Assembly: GCA_963693085.1 (NCBI GenBank)
Contig: OY856409.1
Coordinates: 1,338,358,915-1,338,422,914 of the forward strand
Length of the DNA stretch: 64,000 nt
Reading direction: 5' to 3'
From: Alisma plantago-aquatica
Lineage: Eukaryota > Streptophyta > Magnoliopsida > Alismatales > Alismataceae
Shown here piece by piece: positions 59,843-64,000 of this stretch (position 1 is its first letter; each line of letters opens with the position of its first letter). A program made the translations under genes and the position numbers. The notes beneath the pieces were generated by a model. It saw only the letters and a program-made list of their open reading frames with translations, had not been told where the DNA came from and searched no databases.

Positions 59843-60461
59843 TAAAATCATGTTGTCCTCATCATGAAATAGAAGTATAGAATAGTAGGGTAAAGGGCAT
59901 GGATCCGCAGAAGACAACCACCAATAGATGGAGTGATCAATGTAGCACTAGGTGAGTAGGGTAGGACCACCACAACAAGGTTGAGAAACACGGCCGTTCT
60001 GGCTTGTCATCTACACGGCCGTGCTATGTGGCACAGTCATTCTGGACTCCTTCTTATAGCCTTTCTACTATTTTTCAATGTTCTCTTCAACTTTGGTCTT
60101 CTCCTTGGCTAGACCCTTTGTGCATCACATCTTCTTCCTTGTACATGTACTAACATGATTCACAAATGGAAAGACTATCAAGTATAGTGTGTGTGTGTGT
60201 TCCTGGAAAAAAAATAAAAGTGTGACAATACAACAAGGTTCGAGAATCTCAAACCACGTGGGTTGCCTCCCACTAGCGCTAAATTTATAGCCTTCATATG
60301 GGCTTATTGCCTTCTTCACTAAGTGTTGACACCCACAGTGTCTCCTTTCTCTTCTACAATGATCCTTTCTAGAGTTCTGACGACATGGGCTTCATACCAA
60401 GGAGTGTACATCAATTAGAAGTACGGACTTGATCTCCATTGTTCCAAAGAGTAATGGTAGC

Positions 60462-60848
60462 CTAGACCGTCTCCAAAATCCTCTTCACCCAACTAGTATC
60501 TTTCTTCTTTAGTGAATATAAAGAAGTCAAACTTACCGTCAAAGTGCCCATATGCACATTAATCTTCGCACCCACAGTGGACAAGATGGGTCTCCCTAAT
60601 ATGAGGTATTCCTTTCCATCAATAGGGCTAGGATCCATGATCAAAAAGTTAGTCAAGTATGCAATGTTTATCCTTTGATCCACTGCTACTATTTTGTTTA
60701 GCAATATGCCTAGGGGTTTCCTTTTAGTTCCATCACCCAAGACAAGGACACAATCCACCGGTTCTATTTTCTTGAGGCTGAGCCATAAGTACACACTCAA
60801 CGGCACAATGCTTATTCTTGTGCCTAGATCTAGGAGAGTGTGGTCAAC
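60462..60848 (-). pseudogene. Athila-like aspartic protease (element E)
   Basis: Open for about 129 codons in one frame on the minus strand. The catalytic DLGT is at 60830-60819, inside HTLLDLGTRISIVPLSVY. Then LVLGDGTKRKPLGILLNK, NFLIMDP, and the second conserved element YLILGRPILSTVGAKINV, the order of plant Athila/Tat-type proteases. An in-frame stop precedes the catalytic motif, and a frame change separates it from upstream LDNGFPKKGM (about 60930-60900), which belongs to the same polyprotein. The motif residues themselves are intact, unlike element 1's LGMP. Confidence 0.8.
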
Positions 60849-61099
60849 AAGTCATGCACTGATGTAGCATGTGATAAGAGGAACTCCCAAATCATCCCTT
60901 TTTTTGGGAAACCATTGTCCAAGATGAAGTTCACATATCTTTTCACAATTATTTCCTTGGGTGGCAATAACACTAGTTTATCCTCCTCATGCAAACATCC
61001 TTTACCAAATAAAGGAATGCTTTGATGTCTGTTGTTCCTTACTTCAAGGTCCCTAAGATATTCATGATACATCTATTCTTGTCTTGGACAAAAGGGCCT

Positions 61100-62984
61100 T
61101 CTAAAGCCTCATGGAATCACTCACCGATTTCATCAAATGTTTCTATAGAAATTTGTGGGCCTTGAGTAGGTATGATGGTGATTCTTATCTCATGGGGAGG
61201 TTTTATCTCCCAACAAGGTATTGTATCAAGTGTTAGCATGTCAATGGAATGTGGGGCAGTAAACATGATCTTATCACAGAAGGATGGAAGAACCAAATCT
61301 CTAGCACTTTCATTACTTTCAAGAAAGGGTGGGATAGTGGAGGATGCTTATTCATACCCAAAGGGATCAACGAGAGCCTGGGTGCACTCAGTATTCTCAA
61401 GAAACAACTTAGCAACAAACTCTTTGGTGCTTTTGTGATCTCTACTAGACTCCTGTAGCACCAAATCTTTATCACAAACCTTAATCATTTCATCCTCCCA
61501 TTTTTCAAGCTCTTGAGCATCTTTCCTTCCACATATGATAAACAACATATTCACTTGTTCATGGGAAGGAGGAGCTTGTGAAGATGAAGGTGGTGGCAGT
61601 CTTTGATGAGGTTGGTTAGGATTTTAGAGTATGCAATTTGGTTGTTGGGGAGGTTGTTGTTGAGGTGGTGGTTGATAGGCATGTGGAGCAGCATATGGAT
61701 GTGGTGGTCCTTGGTAATGGTGAAGTGGGGGCACTTGGCCTTGCGGTGGGACATAAGCACCTTGAGTGGTGCTCATATAACTTCCATCATTGTTGGGATT
61801 GGCCATGGGTTGAGATGGGAGCCTTCCCTCTTCATGATGAGGAAGTGAAATGGAGATTTGGTTAAGCCTTTATTCAAGGCATCTAATGTTTTATCCTTTA
61901 GAGGAGACCTCTTTCTTCACCTCATCAAGGCTCCTTAGTCTTCCTAGGACTATTTCTTCAAAGTTGAAGTTGTGGTTGGGACCATGGTATTGTCTTGGAT
62001 GCCCTTGCCCTTGACCATCCTCATTTTGTTGTTTCCATGAAAATTTGGGATGGTTTCTCCACTCGAGAGTGTAAGTGTTGGACATTGGACCTTGGTTGTT
62101 CTAGTTTCCAAAGGAGTGCACATCATGAAATTCTTCTTCCTCAGCGTCAAATGCCATGTCAGATTGACTAGAAGAACCACCAGCTTGGCTCTTCATCATA
62201 TTCATCATGCCCGCCATCATTTTCATCACGTCGGGTTGGCGGCAGCCTGGGATGGAACTATGGGAGGAGGTGGAGGAGTGTAGTTCTAGTCACGATACCC
62301 CCCTTTACTTGAGGCTCAGTGGTGAGAATTCTCTACAAGATGCTCAAACAAGGGCCAAGATTCCTCAGGTGGCTTTTCCACGAAGGTGCCTCCACATGAC
62401 GAATCAACATTTTTTTGGCTCAATTCCACTAGCCCCATGTAAAAACCTTGAACCAACCACCATAAAGGTACTTCATGATGTGGGCAGTCATGGAGGAGCT
62501 TCTAAAATTGTTCCCAAGCTTCTTGAAATGGTTCATTCTCTTTTTGTGTGAAGGAAGTGATGCATCTTTGCATCTGGGTCAACTTGGAGATCGGGTAGAA
62601 CTTCTTGAGAAACTCATTCTTCACGTCATTCCATGCCAACAACTCAGGCTTGGCCATGTTCCATTCCTGGGTCTTTTCCTTTAGAGAGAAGGGGAAGAGT
62701 GTCCTTTGGATGGAATCATCTGTGGCAGTGGGTGTGCATAAGGTGGAACAAGTCTCAAGGAAGGTGTCAATGCGATGGTAGGGGTTATCATTCTCCATCC
62801 CATAGTAGGTAGGGAGGAGTCCAAGAAGTATGGGTGGAATGGAGAATTGTTGACCCAACATTTGGTCAACAAGGGTGGCAGTGGGAGAATTGTAATTCCC
62901 TGGGGTGAAATACTCATGGAGGGGGCGGTTAGGTAGTGGTGGTTGAGCATTTCCATGAGGAATTTCAGCTTCATGGTCACCCAT
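61100..62984 (-). pseudogene. gag: Athila-like gag (element E)
   Basis: The start is taken as the ATG at 62984 (MGDHEAEIPHGN). The open frame continues from 63086 to 62502, with the capsid core TLFPFSLKEKTQEW, then LAWNDVKNEFLKKFYPISKL, ITSFTQKENEPFQEAWEQF, and a TAG stop. Beyond the stop the same protein is still readable (LLHDCPHHEVPLWWLVQGFY, CGGTFVEKPPEESWPLFEHL), then LEWRNHPKFSW at about 62065-62033, a P/Q-rich linker (YQPPPQQQPPQQPN, about 61660-61625), and a charged tail. There is no CCHC knuckle, as usual for this lineage. Several stops and shifts. The sequence matches the Athila gag pattern in order and spacing, so the family call is firm. Confidence 0.85.
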
Positions 62985-63238
62985 CTTGGTTTCTTGGTGT
63001 TGGTTGTGATGGCTTTGGCGTCTCCTTCTACCTATATCGGGGTCGTATAACACCAAGACAATACAAGTAGAATGCATATGATGCATGCATAGTTGTCACC
63101 TGCACAATACATAAATAAGCAAAAAAAAAACCAAGATAGAATGACAATATGCAAAAGTAAACAAAGAATAAAGAATAGCAATGATGAGGGTAGTAGGAAA
63201 GGCTAAGCTACACTAACTAGCTAGGCCGAATGCCTCTA

Positions 63239-63256
63239 TCCCCGACAACAATGCTA
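63239..63256 (-). other. Asp-tRNA-type primer-binding site, element E
   Basis: On the minus strand TAGCATTGTTGTCGGGGA, eight bases inside the LTR end. Athila elements prime from tRNA-Asp, with a site reading TGGCGCCGTTGCCGGGGA. Thirteen of 18 bases agree, and all five differences are transitions. Confidence 0.75.
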
Positions 63257-63263
63257 GAAAGCT

Positions 63264-64000
63264 TGGTACAATATTACACACATGTGTGATCTTTCGATAT
63301 TTATAGGTTCCCCAAACTATGTTCAGTCACAACACTAAAATATGCTCCCGAAAGCGCACAGGGTCATGTTATAACATAGATGAGAGGCAAGCAAGAGGGC
63401 CGATCCTAGGGGATAGAGGAGGCACTAGATCTTAGTTGGTGTTGGATACATTCCTAAAGCAGAGACTAGGGTTGAAGGGTTTAAAAGTGGGTTTTGTTTT
63501 GATTACATTAAGCAAGCAGGAAAGTAAAGGCAATATGGAAACTAGATTATCCTAGGCAAGTTAGGTATAAGAGGCTAGATTAAGCAATCAAATAAATAAG
63601 AGAAAGATGATCTACACTACTCTAGCAATGCAATTAGCAACTAAGAACTAAGATAAACACTAGACCAAGCAAGAATCTAGGTTAACCCTAATTAGGAAGA
63701 CTAAGCAATTAGCTATAATGAACAAAGGCAATTAAGCTAAACTAGCATTAACAAGCTAAGATTGCAAATTAGGTTTTAAGCAATGGATTGGATAGGTGGG
63801 CCATTTGGGAATGTGATTTGATATTAGTTGGGGGTGTCAACATGGCATGCAAATCTCACAATTAAATCTAGATTACCAAACCAAACAACAAGACAACTTC
63901 TATTAGAATGTACCCTATACTACTAGCTGGAGAACTAGGGTTAGGTGTAATTCTAGCAGGACTTGTCAAGCCTAGGTTTCTAGGGTAAGTGATATTGGGG
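63264..64000 (-). repeat. Element E, 5' LTR, 3' part only
   Basis: Homologous to 56107-56850. Shared text includes TTCCTAAAGCRGAGACTAGG and TAGGTTAACCCTAATTAGG. It runs off the window; the LTR start is not seen. Confidence 0.85.

Larger units (their letters stand above)
56107..64000 (-). mobile_element. Athila-like element E (gag-protease only)
   Basis: Minus strand, running off the right edge. Partial 5' LTR (64000 to 63264), Asp-tRNA-type primer site (63256 to 63239), gag (62984 to about 61100), protease (60848 to 60462), a keyword patch (60045 to 59990), the purine-rich border (59842 to 59821), and a 3' LTR of about 3.7 kb ending TACCA at 56107. The LTR segments 56107-56850 and 63264-64000 are near-identical over long runs. 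Reverse transcriptase, RNase H and integrase are missing, as is the additional ORF present in element 1. It sits directly against element 3's cut LTR and probably inserted there. Confidence 0.8.

Noticed and set aside
61603..61865. Plus-strand frames of 75-81 codons
   Set aside because: Complement of the proline/glutamine-rich linker of element E's gag.

Overview
This window looks like plant nuclear DNA from a large, repeat-rich genome, most likely a seed plant. The evidence is Ty3/gypsy retrotransposons with 3.5-4.6 kb LTRs, an Athila-type gag-protease, Met- and Asp-tRNA primer-binding sites, a Ty1/copia pol remnant, a tRNA-derived SINE and long A+T-rich intergenic DNA. I found no intact host gene, no rRNA or tRNA gene, and nothing bacterial. 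Every long coding trace is a decayed retroelement fragment. The species cannot be named from sequence alone.

Layout. 1-3038: the 3' part of a plus-strand gypsy LTR. 3039-9699: a minus-strand gag-only element (called A) with a 4.6 kb 5' LTR, a gag pseudogene and a truncated 3' LTR. 9700-14883: unassigned DNA with an AT/GT microsatellite. 14884-17945: LTR fragment of an Athila-like family (copy 0). 17946 to about 20384: the 3' half of a Ty1/copia element. About 20385-24098 plus 43662-49334: Athila-like element 1 (minus strand). It carries a 104 bp SINE in its LTR and is split by gypsy element 2 (24099-43661, minus). Element 2 is itself split by plus-strand element 4 (29222-39030: two 4.54 kb LTRs, only 0.73 kb between them, perfect 5 bp target duplication) and carries an 884 bp insert in its 5' LTR. 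49335-56106: plus-strand gag-only element 3. 56107-64000: Athila-like element E (minus; gag, protease, tRNA-Asp-type primer site; its 5' LTR runs off the window).

How it fits together. The layers of insertion give a relative order: Athila 1, then gypsy 2, then element 4; and Athila 1, then element 3, then probably E. No gypsy-type element here keeps a recognisable reverse transcriptase or integrase. All would have needed proteins supplied by other elements. The only reverse transcriptase trace is in the broken copia copy.

The most unusual signal is arrays of short hairpins inside the LTRs. In element 4, eight consecutive units about 21.5 bp apart each form a small stem-loop. The stem sequence changes from unit to unit while complementarity is kept, and the AATTCAG-type linkers stay constant. 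Analogous arrays with different stem words occur in the LTRs of gypsy 2, element A, the plus-strand LTR at the left edge, and three Athila-like LTRs. A 5 bp stem / 4 nt loop / 5 bp stem module recurs in most of these families. I know of no named feature that describes this, and it is my leading candidate for something undescribed.
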